64,000 nt of DNA from Sphaerisporangium fuscum (GCF_018531465.1 NZ_JAHDTF010000025.1:1-64000); one strand, 5' to 3'; shown: positions 26,174-34,703, counted from the first letter of the stretch. Numbers and translations: made by a program. Notes: a model not told the origin generated them from the letters alone.

Positions 26174-27309
26174 GGGCGGAGCTCGGACGTGTGGATGTGG
26201 GGCTGCACGTCGATGGTTTCGGTCGTGTCGTCGGCGCGCACGTCCAGGCGCACGCCGCTGGTCAGGACGGTCGCCGTGATCGTGCAGGCGCTCACCCCGT
26301 CGGTGCGCAGCAGGCGGGTGACCGTCGCGCGCAGGGCCGCCCGAGGCTGCGGTGCGATCGTGTCCGGGATGCCCGTGCGGGGCAGCCGCAGGCGGGTCTC
26401 GATGCCGGCCGCGGAGAGCAGGGTGGCGGCCGTGTCGAGTTCGGCCCGAAGGGACGGCTGGCGGTAGCCGCGTACCCGCTGCCTGGCCTCGGCGAGTGCA
26501 CGCCGGGAATCGTCGGCGAGCCCGGCCAGCTCCGCCACCAGATCATCCTGCTTGCCGAGCGGGCTCCTCAGCAGGTCGGCGGCGCGTGCGCCGCGGGCCG
26601 CGAGGGACTCCAGGGCAGTGCCGAGCGTACGGTGGAGGTCGTCGTCCATGCGGCGCCGCTCCTGCGCGACCGCCCGCTGGGCGAGCACCTCTCTGGTCGA
26701 CTGCAGGCGGACGAGGGCGGCGGAGAGCCAGACGAGCAGGAGTACGGCCCCGCTGCCGCAGAGCGCCGAGAGGGTGAGCCACGGCGCGGCGTTCCATGGC
26801 AGGCCCAGCAGCAGGGAGGCGGGCGCCGCCGTGATCACCAGCGACAGATACGCGACGAATGCCCACGGGCCGGGAAGGACCAGGACGGCCGAAACGGCGA
26901 GGCTCGCGTAGGCGCGGGGCCACATGTTCCCGGCCAGTGGAGTGACGGCGAGGATGACGACGGCCATCGCCGCGAATGTCCAGTGGCCGAACAGGGGGCG
27001 GGTGGCGTGTCCCGCGTACCAGACGTGGCGCAGGTGCAGAGGCAGGTACACCACGGTCGCCGCGAGGCTCCACAGTCCGGTGCGGATGTCGTTGCCCAGA
27101 TAGCTGAACGCCAGCGCGACCTGCAGCAAGGGCAGCAGGCCGCTGCAGGCGACCGCGCCGACCGGAGCCAGCCGGACGACGTGGCCGGATCGCCAGAATG
27201 CCGCCAGCCGAACCGCCCCCCGTCCCCGTGCCCTGGCTGACCAGGTTAGGCGACCCGCTCGAGCGGCGACCACCAGCGGCGGCCTGGCCGGGGAGAGTGG
27301 GAGGGTCAT
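26170..27309 (-). CDS. Degenerate NarL-type histidine kinase-like membrane protein
   Basis: The 379-residue protein aligns with the next kinase: a multi-pass membrane half (40-205) and a HisKA_3 segment with His226 in ERRRMDDDLHRTLGTALESLAA. Its ATPase domain is broken: the N-box TNLLRHS of the neighbour is TRLLRTD here, G1 is replaced by RADDTTE, and the G2 box is absent because the protein ends after IDVQPHIHTSELRP. It therefore cannot bind ATP in the normal way. I infer a partner or regulator that heterodimerises with the active kinase and might be phosphorylated in trans on His226. It is the first gene of the overlapping three-gene operon. Confidence 0.82.
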   Translation of the reverse strand: MTLPLSPARPPLVVAARAGRLTWSARARGRGAVRLAAFWRSGHVVRLAPVGAVACSGLLPLLQVALAFSYLGNDIRTGLWSLAATVVYLPLHLRHVWYAGHATRPLFGHWTFAAMAVVILAVTPLAGNMWPRAYASLAVSAVLVLPGPWAFVAYLSLVITAAPASLLLGLPWNAAPWLTLSALCGSGAVLLLVWLSAALVRLQSTREVLAQRAVAQERRRMDDDLHRTLGTALESLAARGARAADLLRSPLGKQDDLVAELAGLADDSRRALAEARQRVRGYRQPSLRAELDTAATLLSAAGIETRLRLPRTGIPDTIAPQPRAALRATVTRLLRTDGVSACTITATVLTSGVRLDVRADDTTETIDVQPHIHTSELRP

Positions 27310-27377
27310 GGTCGGTTCAGCCGGTCAGCGTGTACGGCGGGAGCAGGTCGCGTGACCTGATGCTCCTTGGCCATGGC

Positions 27378-27872
27378 CTAGGAGTTCACCTCGCCGGTGC
27401 CGATCACGCGGCCGAGGTTGTCGAGCTCGTTGGCGCGGCCGGCGGCCAGCCGCTGGGTCCACTCCTCATCGTGCATCGCGTCCGCCGTCATCGTGACACG
27501 GACGCCGTCCTCGACGGTCTCGAGCTCGACCACGGTCAGGAAGTCGTACGGGGCCACGCCGGGGATGAAGTCGGCGAGCGAGGTGTAGGAGAGCCTGCCC
27601 GGCTCCGACACCTCGACGAACTTCTTGCGGGATTCCGTGCTCAGCGGCAGCCCGTGGCTCTCCATGAACGCGATCTGTTCCGGGGCCGTGGCGGTCATCG
27701 TGTAGATGAGGTCGCCGCCGGGCCGCAGGTCGAGCGTGCCGACCTCGACGGTGAAGCCGTCCGGCGACCACCAGGAGGCGATGCCCTCGGGCGTGGTCCA
27801 CAACCGCCAGACGTGCTCGGCGGTGGTCGGGTAGGTACGCGTGATCCGCACGCCCTCGTGGGCCAGTGTCAT
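27378..27872 (-). CDS. SRPBCC/AHSA1-domain protein
   Basis: The 164-residue protein is a single START-like AHSA1 domain: ITRTYPTTAEHVWRLWTTPEGIASWWSPDGFTVEVGTLDLRPGGDLIYTM is the signature N-terminal half, and WTQRLAAGRANELDNLGRVI the closing helix. Such proteins bind hydrophobic ligands, and many are encoded with ArsR regulators; no such regulator is seen here. The gene precedes the kinase operon by 68 bp on the same strand but on its 5' side, so co-transcription is possible. Confidence 0.88.
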   Translation of the reverse strand: MTLAHEGVRITRTYPTTAEHVWRLWTTPEGIASWWSPDGFTVEVGTLDLRPGGDLIYTMTATAPEQIAFMESHGLPLSTESRKKFVEVSEPGRLSYTSLADFIPGVAPYDFLTVVELETVEDGVRVTMTADAMHDEEWTQRLAAGRANELDNLGRVIGTGEVNS

Positions 27873-28422
27873 GGTCTGCTCCTGTCAAGTGGGTGATGAC
27901 CCCCTACCCTGCACCCCGGACCGCCCGGACAAACAGATACAGATGTCACTTAGCGCCCCGTGTATTTTGCACGGACGGGCAAGGAGAACGGCAGCGGTAG
28001 TCGGGAGGAAAGGGGCCGTAGGCGTTGGCCTTGGCGGCGCGGGCCCGGATGCCCGGTATGGCGGTGATCCAGCGCAGCAGCGGTGGTGGAGCGACGGGAC
28101 GGCCGGTGTCGGGCGCGGCGGCCACGCGCCGTTCCGTGCGGACCTGCTGCGCCTGCACCCGGCGGATCGCCGGCTCACGCTCTCGGCGTCCGGCGGGTCG
28201 GAGTCGCGCCGGGGCAGGCGAAACGGGGTACGCCATCGGCGCCGTGGCTCGCCGGTATCGTCACGCGCTCGGGCGGCCCGGGAGTGACGCGGCGGTTCGT
28301 CGCAGGCGACCGCGCGATCAACGGACGCAGGCGAACCCCAGAAAGACGAACCCCCCGGACCCGTGGGTTCGAGGGGTTCGGACGTCCTGCAGAGCCTTCT
28401 CGGGGGTTGATGCTCCCAGCAG
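27873..28422. other. Long stretch without a supportable gene
   Basis: No frame here shows a known domain. A minus-strand frame around 27946-28100 contains PPPLLRWITAIPGIRARAAKANAYGPFPPDY, which has protein-like character, but it lacks a credible start or partner and I cannot assign it. A hairpin near 28347-28380 (arms CGAACCCC and GGGGTTCG) and the stronger one at 28423-28462 occupy the far side. Confidence 0.4.
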
Positions 28423-28462
28423 AGAGCGGCTGTCACACGGGAGTCCGTGTCACAGCCGCTCT
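28423..28462 (-). terminator. 18-bp stem hairpin after the beta-helix gene
   Basis: Arms 28423-28440 and 28445-28462 pair over 18 positions with a single mismatch and a 4-base loop (GAGT). The hairpin begins 47 bp beyond the stop of the minus-strand gene at 28509 and is its likely terminator. A weaker GC hairpin at 28347-28380 lies further downstream. Confidence 0.75.
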
Positions 28463-28508
28463 GCCGCGCGTAGCGTGCCAGGAAGACGGGCGGAGCGCCG
28501 TATGTTCT

Positions 28509-30518
28509 TCAGGTCTTCTGCGTGAGCTTCGCGGGACGGATCGCCACATCATCGATCTGGAACGCGGGTCCGGCGGTGCTCGCGTTCCAGACGAAGGTCC
28601 AGTCGACGCGGGTCGTGCCCGCGGGCGCGGTGAACGTGCCGGCTGCTTCGGTCCAGGCGGTCTTCTGGGCCAGGGAGACGGCGTCGGTACGCAGCACCGT
28701 GCCGGACTCGTCACGCCACCGCACGTTCCACGTCACGGCGGGCATGGGCGCCACGGCCTCCCGGTACCACAGCGACACGTGGTAGCTCGTACCGGCGACC
28801 ACACCGCTGTATCCGGGGAAGTTGTCAAGCGCCACCGCGCTGCCGAACGCCTGGGTGCTGGTCATCTGCAGCGAGCCTGTGCCACCGTGCGCGCCGCCGG
28901 TCTGGTGCGCCAGACCGGCCCCGTACCACGGGGCGTAGGGCGAGACCGACGAACCGGACTCGAAGTCCTGCTCGACGATCGCCGGCGGGACGGGCGTGCC
29001 GCCGTCGAACGTGCTGCCGGCGTCCTGGCCGTACTGGGGGCCGACCCACTGCCCGGGCAGGATGCGATTGCCCATGTCGGTGACCCTGAACTGCCACGGT
29101 CCTGTGTAGGTGTTGTCGTGCCAGGAGTTGTTCGACCCGTGGACGATCGACTGCTGGATCACGGCGCCCTTGTACGGGGACCAGTCCGGGTAGGTACCCC
29201 AGTTGGACAGCAGGGCCATGTGCCCGCAGTACTGCGTCGGGCAGCCCCCGTTGACGGCACTGGGGTCGAAGGCGAACGTGTTGTGGTGGATGTCGACGTT
29301 CTTCGTCCACCAGCGGCAGTTGGTGTAGAGCGGCTCGCTTGCGATGGCGGGAGCCGAGCACTGTGAGGTGTTGGTCGGTCCGACGATCAGCGTGCAGTCG
29401 CCGGTCGTCGAGGCCGGGCTGTTGCAGAACCGGTCGGCGTTCGCCCACGCGGTGATCCCGCCCCAGTTGTTCTCGAGCAGGTTGCCGGTGATCTCGATCT
29501 TGCTGGTCCGCGCTTTCAGGCGGGGCTCGCCATCCGCCTCGGACAGGTAGATCGCCGCTTCGGGGAACGGATCGCCCTTCGCCGCCCGCTCGGCACCGGA
29601 GGCCCAGGCGTTGCCGCGGATGGTGTTGTTCCGGATCACGGCGTTGTAGCTGATCTCGTAGAAGATCGCGAGCGAGTCGTTGCCCTCGATGAGGTTGTCC
29701 TCGATGAGGAAGTCGTTGTTGTTGGTGTCCGCCCAGACGCCCGGCCCGTGGTTGCCGTGGACCCAGTTGCCGGTCACGTCGGCACCGTTCACCGCCCAGA
29801 ACTTCATGCCACCCGTACATCCGCACCCAGGGATCTGGTGCTCCCAGTCCTCGGTGTTGTTGCCGGTGAACTCGTTGTCCGCCACGACCAGGCCGGTGAT
29901 GGTGTTGCCGGACTTGTACGCGTTCAGGCCGTACTGACCGTTGTCCTTGAAGCAGTTGCCGCGGATCTTGTTCGAGGCCCCGGCCATCAGCCCCGCGCCG
30001 GCGTTGTCGCGGATCGTGTTGTGCTCCACGACCCAGCCGTCGCCGGAGTCGTGGTTGACCACACCCTGATCGTGCGGCGCGACGAATCCGGTGATGGTCA
30101 GGTACCGGATCGTGACGCCGGTCGCCTGCTGGGTGAACGCGAACCGGTTCAGCCGCTGCCCGTCCAGTACCGCGCCGGGCGCGCCGATGAACGTCGCGCC
30201 GTTGCCGGGCATGATCTGGGCGTACTGGTCGGTGCCCAGCGTGTGTGTGCCGGTCTCGAAGTAGTACGTGGTGTTCGCCTGACGTAAGTTCACACCGCTG
30301 TTGTCGCCCGCGGGGACCACGACCGCGCCGGAGGGCGGTGTGGTCGGGCCGTTCAGCGACGAGCTGCCGCAGACCGCTGCCGTTGCCGCTGCCGTTGCCG
30401 TTGCCGTTGCCGTCGTCGAATCGGTTGCCCGATCGACCGCGTCGCCACTCGCAGGCGTCGCGCCGCCCATGACAACCGTGGCGAGGGCCACCAGCGCCAC
30501 CGGCCAGGTTCTTCGCAT
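28509..30518 (-). CDS. Secreted right-handed parallel beta-helix protein
   Basis: The 669-residue product has a signal peptide (1-25, cleavage after ASG or ASGDA), then a Thr-Ala linker (about 34-48) made by a hexanucleotide repeat. Residues 80-450 are a parallel beta-helix with many N-x-[IL]-x-x-N turns (VVEHNTIRDNAGAGLMAG, LIEDNLIEGNDSLAIFYE, EITGNLLENNWGGITAW), as in polysaccharide lyases and glycan epimerases. Residues 510-665 (FESGSSVSPYAPWYGAGLAHQTGG) form a carbohydrate-binding-like jelly roll. It probably acts on or binds an extracellular polysaccharide; catalytic residues cannot be pointed to. Confidence 0.88.
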   Translation of the reverse strand: MRRTWPVALVALATVVMGGATPASGDAVDRATDSTTATATATAAATAAVCGSSSLNGPTTPPSGAVVVPAGDNSGVNLRQANTTYYFETGTHTLGTDQYAQIMPGNGATFIGAPGAVLDGQRLNRFAFTQQATGVTIRYLTITGFVAPHDQGVVNHDSGDGWVVEHNTIRDNAGAGLMAGASNKIRGNCFKDNGQYGLNAYKSGNTITGLVVADNEFTGNNTEDWEHQIPGCGCTGGMKFWAVNGADVTGNWVHGNHGPGVWADTNNNDFLIEDNLIEGNDSLAIFYEISYNAVIRNNTIRGNAWASGAERAAKGDPFPEAAIYLSEADGEPRLKARTSKIEITGNLLENNWGGITAWANADRFCNSPASTTGDCTLIVGPTNTSQCSAPAIASEPLYTNCRWWTKNVDIHHNTFAFDPSAVNGGCPTQYCGHMALLSNWGTYPDWSPYKGAVIQQSIVHGSNNSWHDNTYTGPWQFRVTDMGNRILPGQWVGPQYGQDAGSTFDGGTPVPPAIVEQDFESGSSVSPYAPWYGAGLAHQTGGAHGGTGSLQMTSTQAFGSAVALDNFPGYSGVVAGTSYHVSLWYREAVAPMPAVTWNVRWRDESGTVLRTDAVSLAQKTAWTEAAGTFTAPAGTTRVDWTFVWNASTAGPAFQIDDVAIRPAKLTQKT
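30376..30411. repeat. Six-copy hexanucleotide repeat within a coding region
   Basis: Six tandem units of G[T/C]TGCC run without interruption. Read on the minus strand they encode alternating Thr and Ala just after the signal peptide of the beta-helix protein. The unit is six bases, so changes in copy number would keep the frame and alter linker length. Confidence 0.85.
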
Positions 30519-30609
30519 TCCTGTTCTCCTTCAGGTTTTGACCAGCCTTGGGCGCACTCGACCGCCGACCCTCGCCGATGTAGCCAGGGGTCGCGCCTAC
30601 CCTCAAGAT

Positions 30610-30971
30610 CAAATGCTGAGAGAGTACTTCAGGGCCGATGCCGGCGTCCTGCTGATCAGGAACAGCGACAGACATCACGTCGTCGCGGGGTTCCGGCCAC
30701 GGGGTGGCGATCGCGGCCTCGGCCGCCAGCCTCAGGACCTCGGCGGCGCTCGCGGGCGTGGCGGGCTTGAACGTCTGAACGGCGATCGCTCCTGCGGTCA
30801 TCGCCGCGACCAGGCCGCTCGCCAGCATCACACGCCGCAGGCCCGCCCTTCGGGCCCGGGACCGCCGCTTCGTGCGGGCTTCGGCCAGGAGGGCGGTACG
30901 GGCGGGGGCGAGGCGGTCCACCGTGGGGTGCGCTTGTCGCGCAGTTCGGTCAGGTCGGTCAGCTCGTTCAT
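30610..30971 (-). pseudogene. Truncated, frameshifted CU044_5270-family protein gene
   Basis: An ATG at 30971 begins MNELTDLTELRDK. A frameshift near 30930 is needed to continue into TVDRLAPARTALLAEARTKRR, a membrane segment (VMLASGLVAAMTAGAIAVQTF) and ASAAEVLRLAAEAAIATPWPEPRDD. This is the N-terminal layout of CU044_5270-type proteins, usually encoded right after an ECF sigma gene and thought to act in place of an anti-sigma factor. The match stops at about 30610 and the roughly 200-residue C-terminal domain is missing, so it is dead. Confidence 0.6.
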
Positions 30972-31105
30972 GAGGTCTGCTCCGTCGTGGGATCGGTGCT
31001 GCCGAGGGCGTCGCGGACGATGGCCCGCGCGGTTGAGGCGGGAACGGACCGTTCCGATCGGGATGGGCAGGGCTGCACTGTCCGCGCTCGACCTCTGCGG
31101 GAGTG
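30968..31105 (-). pseudogene. Region 4 remnant of an ECF sigma factor
   Basis: Three frames must be joined: LTPAEVERG, then LPIPIGTVRSRLNRA, then RAIVRDALGSTDPTTEQTS ending at a stop that overlaps the next ATG (ATGA). The middle piece is the DNA-recognition helix of sigma4 (usual form GIPIGTVRSRLNRAR). Regions 2 and the linker are absent. Together with the CU044_5270 remnant it is the wreck of a two-gene ECF operon. Confidence 0.6.
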
Positions 31106-31185
31106 AGCGGCGACCTGACCAGGGCTGCGCTGCTACCGGGATAATATGGCCGGTATAGTTATTGGATGCGCGAGAAGGGCACCGC

Positions 31186-31968
31186 ATGATCGAGATCCTG
31201 AGCCCCACCGAACTGGCCCGAGCAAGGGGCACAGGCGCCGTGGTCGCTGACATCTTGCAGACACTGAAGAGCCGTAGCACCGTCGGCACGAACCTCCTGG
31301 ACATCGACCGGTGGGCCGAGGAGATGATCGTCGAGGCTGGAGCACAGTCCTGCTACTTCGACTACGAGCCGTCCTTCGGACGCGGGCCGTTCGGCCACTA
31401 CATCTGCACGGCCGTCAACGACGCCGTGCTCCACGGACTGCCGTACGACTACACGCTTGCCGACGGCGATCTGCTGACACTCGACCTCGCCGTCTCCAAA
31501 GGCGGAGTCGCCGCGGACTCCGCCATCAGCTTCATCGTGGGCGAATCAAGGCCCCCGGAGAGCGTCGCGATGATCAGCGCAACCGAACGCGCGTTGAGCG
31601 CAGGGATAGCCGCTGCCGGACCCGGGGCTCGCGTCGGTGACATCTCCCATGCCATCGGCTCGGTCCTCACCGAGGCGGGGTACCCGATCAACATCGAGTT
31701 CGGAGGCCACGGCATCGGATCGACGATGCACCAGGACCCGCACGTGTCGAACACCGGACGGCCCGGCCGTGGGTACAAACTGCGCCCTGGGCTGCTGCTC
31801 GCGCTGGAGCCGTGGGTGATGGCGGACACCGACGAGCTCGTCACCGATGCCGACGGGTGGACGCTCCGAAGCGCGACAGGCTGCAGGACAGCGCACAGCG
31901 AGCACACGATCGCCATCACCCACGACGGCGCCGAAATCCTCACCTTGCCGAGCTCGGAGCGAGGATGA
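31186..31968 (+). CDS. map: Type I methionine aminopeptidase
   Basis: The ATG at 31186 behind AGAAGGG gives 260 residues. All five metal ligands of the pita-bread fold are present: Asp100 (TLDLAV), Asp111 (VAADSA), His175 (GGHGIG), Glu208 (LEPWV) and Glu239 (SEHTIAI); substrate His83 lies in VLHGLP. It removes N-terminal Met from nascent proteins. It is not in the usual secY-adk-map setting and there is no N-terminal zinc-finger extension, so this is probably an accessory paralogue of the housekeeping enzyme, such as one giving drug resistance or secondary-metabolite self-protection. Confidence 0.93.
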   Translation: MIEILSPTELARARGTGAVVADILQTLKSRSTVGTNLLDIDRWAEEMIVEAGAQSCYFDYEPSFGRGPFGHYICTAVNDAVLHGLPYDYTLADGDLLTLDLAVSKGGVAADSAISFIVGESRPPESVAMISATERALSAGIAAAGPGARVGDISHAIGSVLTEAGYPINIEFGGHGIGSTMHQDPHVSNTGRPGRGYKLRPGLLLALEPWVMADTDELVTDADGWTLRSATGCRTAHSEHTIAITHDGAEILTLPSSERG

Positions 31969-32056
31969 GCGCGTAGTCGGTGACGTCGAGAGGCTGCCCG
32001 CTCCGTTGGGGCCGCCGGTCCGGACGGACTGCGTCCAGGAGCCGGTGGGCGGCCGG

Positions 32057-32278
32057 TCATCGGTCGCGCCCCCTCTGCTTGGCCTTCTTGCCGCCCCAGC
32101 CGGCCAGCAGTGCTCCGGCGATGGCGGCCGCCGCGTGACATGCCAGCCACACCGCGAATCCGCCGGGCAACCATGCGAACAGCCCGGCGTTGCCGTGGTC
32201 GACCAGCAGCCGGATGGCACCTTGTGCTCCCAGCACCAGTAACACCAAGCCGATGATCTCCACGGTGACGTGCTTCAT
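32057..32278 (-). CDS. Small two-TM membrane protein
   Basis: The 73-residue product has two hydrophobic helices (VEIIGLVLLVLGAQGAIRLL and FAVWLACHAAAAIAGALLAGW) and ends in a basic GGKKAKQRGRDR tail, so the C-terminus should face the cytoplasm. It is divergent from a TetR regulator across a perfect 16-bp inverted repeat and is its likely target. An ATG at 32296 would add six residues. I know no function for it; small membrane proteins of this kind next to TetR genes are often transport or stress related. Confidence 0.7.
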   Translation of the reverse strand: MKHVTVEIIGLVLLVLGAQGAIRLLVDHGNAGLFAWLPGGFAVWLACHAAAAIAGALLAGWGGKKAKQRGRDR

Positions 32279-32340
32279 GTGCACTTCGTCTCCCATCGCC
32301 CCGTAGGGCCGTGACGGCAGGCGTGGCCACGCCCTCCACA

Positions 32341-32394
32341 GTTTGTGGTGCGATCGAACCATAACATCGACATTGGTACGATCGCACCACAAAC
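32341..32394. promoter_or_regulatory. Perfect 16-bp inverted repeat operator
   Basis: GTTTGTGGTGCGATCG (32341-32356) and CGATCGCACCACAAAC (32379-32394) are perfect inverted arms separated by 22 bp. They flank the promoter region between the small membrane protein and the TetR gene, so one dimer per arm or a bridging complex could shut both promoters. Confidence 0.8.
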
Positions 32395-32414
32395 GAGCCG
32401 CGAGGACGGATGGC

Positions 32415-33026
32415 ATGCCGAGACAGGTGGACCACGACCAGCGCCGTCGCCAGATCGCAGAAGCCGTCTGGCGCCTGGCCACCCGTGGCGGGCTGGAAGA
32501 CGTCACGTTGCGACAGGTCGCCGCCGAGGCCGAGGTCTCCGCCCGGCTGCTGCAGTACTACTTCGGCACCCGCGACCAGCTGCTGCTCGGCGCGCTGGAA
32601 ATCCTCAACGACGACGCCGAGCGACGAGCCCGTGAACGCCTCACGACGCTCGGCGAAGCGCCGGGCACGCACGCACTCGTACGGGGAGTGTTGCTCGAAC
32701 TGCTCCCGCTGGACGAGGAACGGCGTAACCGGCATCTGGTGTACGCCGCCTACTTCGTCCCCTTCCTGATCGACCCCGCCCTGGCCGAGGTCGCCCGGGA
32801 CGCGCCGCATGCGCTGGAGAACCTCGTCGCGGATCTGATCACACAAGGCCAGGAGCTCGGCCAGGTGCCCCGCCACCTCGACGCCGCGGCCGAGGCCGCG
32901 TTCCTGGTCGCAGGCGCCGACGGGATCCAGACCACCGTCCTGCTCGGACAGCGGACCCCCGAAGAAGCCGTGGCCTTGATCGATCATCAACTGGCCCGCA
33001 TCTTCCCGGCGACGGACCACGGCTGA
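32415..33026 (+). CDS. TetR-family transcriptional regulator
   Basis: From MPRQVDHDQRRR the protein has 203 residues. The HTH is at 10-55 (RRQIAEAVWRLATRGGLEDVTLRQVAAEAEVSARLLQYYFGTRDQLL), close to the BetI/AcrR group, and the C-terminal domain (VRGVLLELLPLDEERRNRHLVYAAYFVPFLIDPAL) is of the TetR_C_6 kind. Open frame before 32415 covers the operator and is not translated. It probably represses itself and the divergent membrane gene. Confidence 0.92.
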   Translation: MPRQVDHDQRRRQIAEAVWRLATRGGLEDVTLRQVAAEAEVSARLLQYYFGTRDQLLLGALEILNDDAERRARERLTTLGEAPGTHALVRGVLLELLPLDEERRNRHLVYAAYFVPFLIDPALAEVARDAPHALENLVADLITQGQELGQVPRHLDAAAEAAFLVAGADGIQTTVLLGQRTPEEAVALIDHQLARIFPATDHG

Positions 33027-33156
33027 CACATGCCTTCAAGCCGAGCGTCGAGCAGGGTGTCATGAGAAGTGACGTGATCCCTGGCCGGTCCGGAGGTACG
33101 TGAGATATGGAGACGCCCGACTGTTGGAGCGTTCTGAGGCTCGTAAGCTATCGATC

Positions 33157-33564
33157 ATGAGTGTTACCCTCAGCGACTCCGCACGGGAGATCCTCGACGC
33201 CCCCAACATCGGCATCCTCGCCACGCTCAACCCCGATGGCAGTCCTCAGACCTCGGTCGTCTGGGTCGGCACCGACGGTGACGACGTGGTCATCTCCTCC
33301 CAGGCCGGAAGGCGCAAGGTCCTGAACCTGCAGCGGGATCCGCGCGCCAGTCTCAGCGTGTTCGACCTTTCGGATCCCGAGCGATATGTCGAGGTCCGCG
33401 GGTTGGCGACGGTCACCGAGGACGAGGGAAGGCGACTGGCGGTGGAGCTGGCGGAGAAGTACGAAGGCGCCGGCGGCGGAGAAGAGTACCTCCGGCTCCC
33501 CCCGGAAAACGTGCGCGTGGAGATCCGGATCACGCCGCAACGCGTGCTGGGCTACTCGGCCTGA
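33157..33564 (+). CDS. PPOX-class F420-dependent oxidoreductase-like protein
   Basis: The 135-residue protein is a split-barrel flavin- or F420-binding fold: LDAPNIGILATLNPDGSPQTSVVWVGTDGDDVVISSQAGRRKVLNLQRDPRASLSV is the diagnostic first half, with ARREILD-like helix before it. The family (TIGR03618 type) reduces small ketones or enones with F420H2, or binds heme/flavin. It is a single gene with a start at 33157, chosen because homologues begin just before the helix SDSAREIL. Confidence 0.9.
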   Translation: MSVTLSDSAREILDAPNIGILATLNPDGSPQTSVVWVGTDGDDVVISSQAGRRKVLNLQRDPRASLSVFDLSDPERYVEVRGLATVTEDEGRRLAVELAEKYEGAGGGEEYLRLPPENVRVEIRITPQRVLGYSA

Positions 33565-33681
33565 CGGACCGAAGTCGAGTGACACTCCCTGTGCCCGGGC
33601 CTGGATGGGCACGAAAGGAACGCCGGCCCGCAGCCGCTCGCAAGCGGGCCGCTGAATGCTCCTCGGGCAGAGTTCGGGCCG

Positions 33682-34650
33682 TCATCGCGGCTTGGCCCGG
33701 AACGCCCGGCGGTAGGCGCCTGGCGTCGTGCCCACGGTGCTGAGGAAGCGCCTGCGCAGATTGGTGGCCGAGGACAGACCGACGCGGCGGGCGACGGCGT
33801 CCAATGAGAGGTCGGAGGACTCCAGCAGGTCCCGGGCCGTGGCGATCCGCTGGGCGAGCAGCCACTGCCCTGGGCTGGTGCCGAGCTGATCGGCGAACCG
33901 GCGGGCGAGGGTACGCGTCGAGAGGCCCGCGTGCGCGGCCATGCTCTCGATGGTCACCGGTTCGCCGAGTCTTTCGGTGATCCATTCCAGTAACGGCGCG
34001 AGCGTGTCGTCGATCTGTGCCGGATGCGGCGGCGTCGAGTACTGCAACTGCCCGCCTTCGCGGTGGGGCGGCATGACCATGGTCCGCGCGACATGCGCGG
34101 CGTACCGGGCGCCCTGGTCCTTGCGGACCAGGTGCATGCACAGGTCGAAACCGGCCCCGGCGCCGGCGCTGGTGGCCACGTCACCGTGATCCACGTACAG
34201 CACATCCGGGTCGACCTGGATGGCCGGGAAGCGCGCGGCGAGCTCGTCCGCCAGTGCCCAGTGGGTGGTCGCCCGCCGTCCGTCCAGCAGACCGGCGTGC
34301 GCCAGCGCGAAGGCGCCGGAGCAGATGCTGACCATCCGCGTTCCGCGGGAGTGCGCGCGGCGCAGCGCCTGGACGACCGCGGGTGAGGGTGGCCTCCCGG
34401 CCGGCAGCCAGCCCGGGATGATCAAGGTGTCCGCCCGGTCGAGTGCGTCCAGCCCATCGGGCACGAGCATGTCGTACCCGGCGTGGGTCGCGACCGGGCC
34501 AGGACATTCGGTGCACACGCTGAAGGCGTACCGCGTCGGGAGCTCTCGCCGCTCGATCCCGAACACCTGGGCCGCGCAGGCGAGCTCGAAGGTCGACTGC
34601 GGTGGGCGTACGAGTGCCACTACGCGGTGCATGGCAGGAAAGTACCGCAT
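33682..34650 (-). CDS. GlxA-family AraC-type regulator (DJ-1/PfpI domain plus HTH)
   Basis: The ATG at 34650, with AGGA nine bases ahead, gives 322 residues. Residues 5-175 form a DJ-1/PfpI domain with the nucleophile-elbow Cys in MVSICSGAFALAHAGLLDGRRATTHW. Residues 225-318 are the double AraC HTH (VTIESMAAHAGLSTRTLARRFADQLGTSPGQWLLAQRIATARDLLESSDLSLDAVARRVGLSSATNLRRRF). Such regulators often sense aldehydes, amides or ArgR-like metabolites and activate neighbours. It is divergent from the exporter operon at 34704, its probable target. Confidence 0.92.
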   Translation of the reverse strand: MRYFPAMHRVVALVRPPQSTFELACAAQVFGIERRELPTRYAFSVCTECPGPVATHAGYDMLVPDGLDALDRADTLIIPGWLPAGRPPSPAVVQALRRAHSRGTRMVSICSGAFALAHAGLLDGRRATTHWALADELAARFPAIQVDPDVLYVDHGDVATSAGAGAGFDLCMHLVRKDQGARYAAHVARTMVMPPHREGGQLQYSTPPHPAQIDDTLAPLLEWITERLGEPVTIESMAAHAGLSTRTLARRFADQLGTSPGQWLLAQRIATARDLLESSDLSLDAVARRVGLSSATNLRRRFLSTVGTTPGAYRRAFRAKPR

Positions 34651-34703
34651 GATGTCATTCCTGACACTCGGCCGGATGGCGGCCGGCACGCCAGGCTGGC
34701 CTC

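Noticed and set aside
27946..28236. Minus-strand frame with PPPLLRWITAIPGIRARAAKANAYG
   Set aside because: Protein-like in part but without a credible start, Shine-Dalgarno or family match; not called as a gene.
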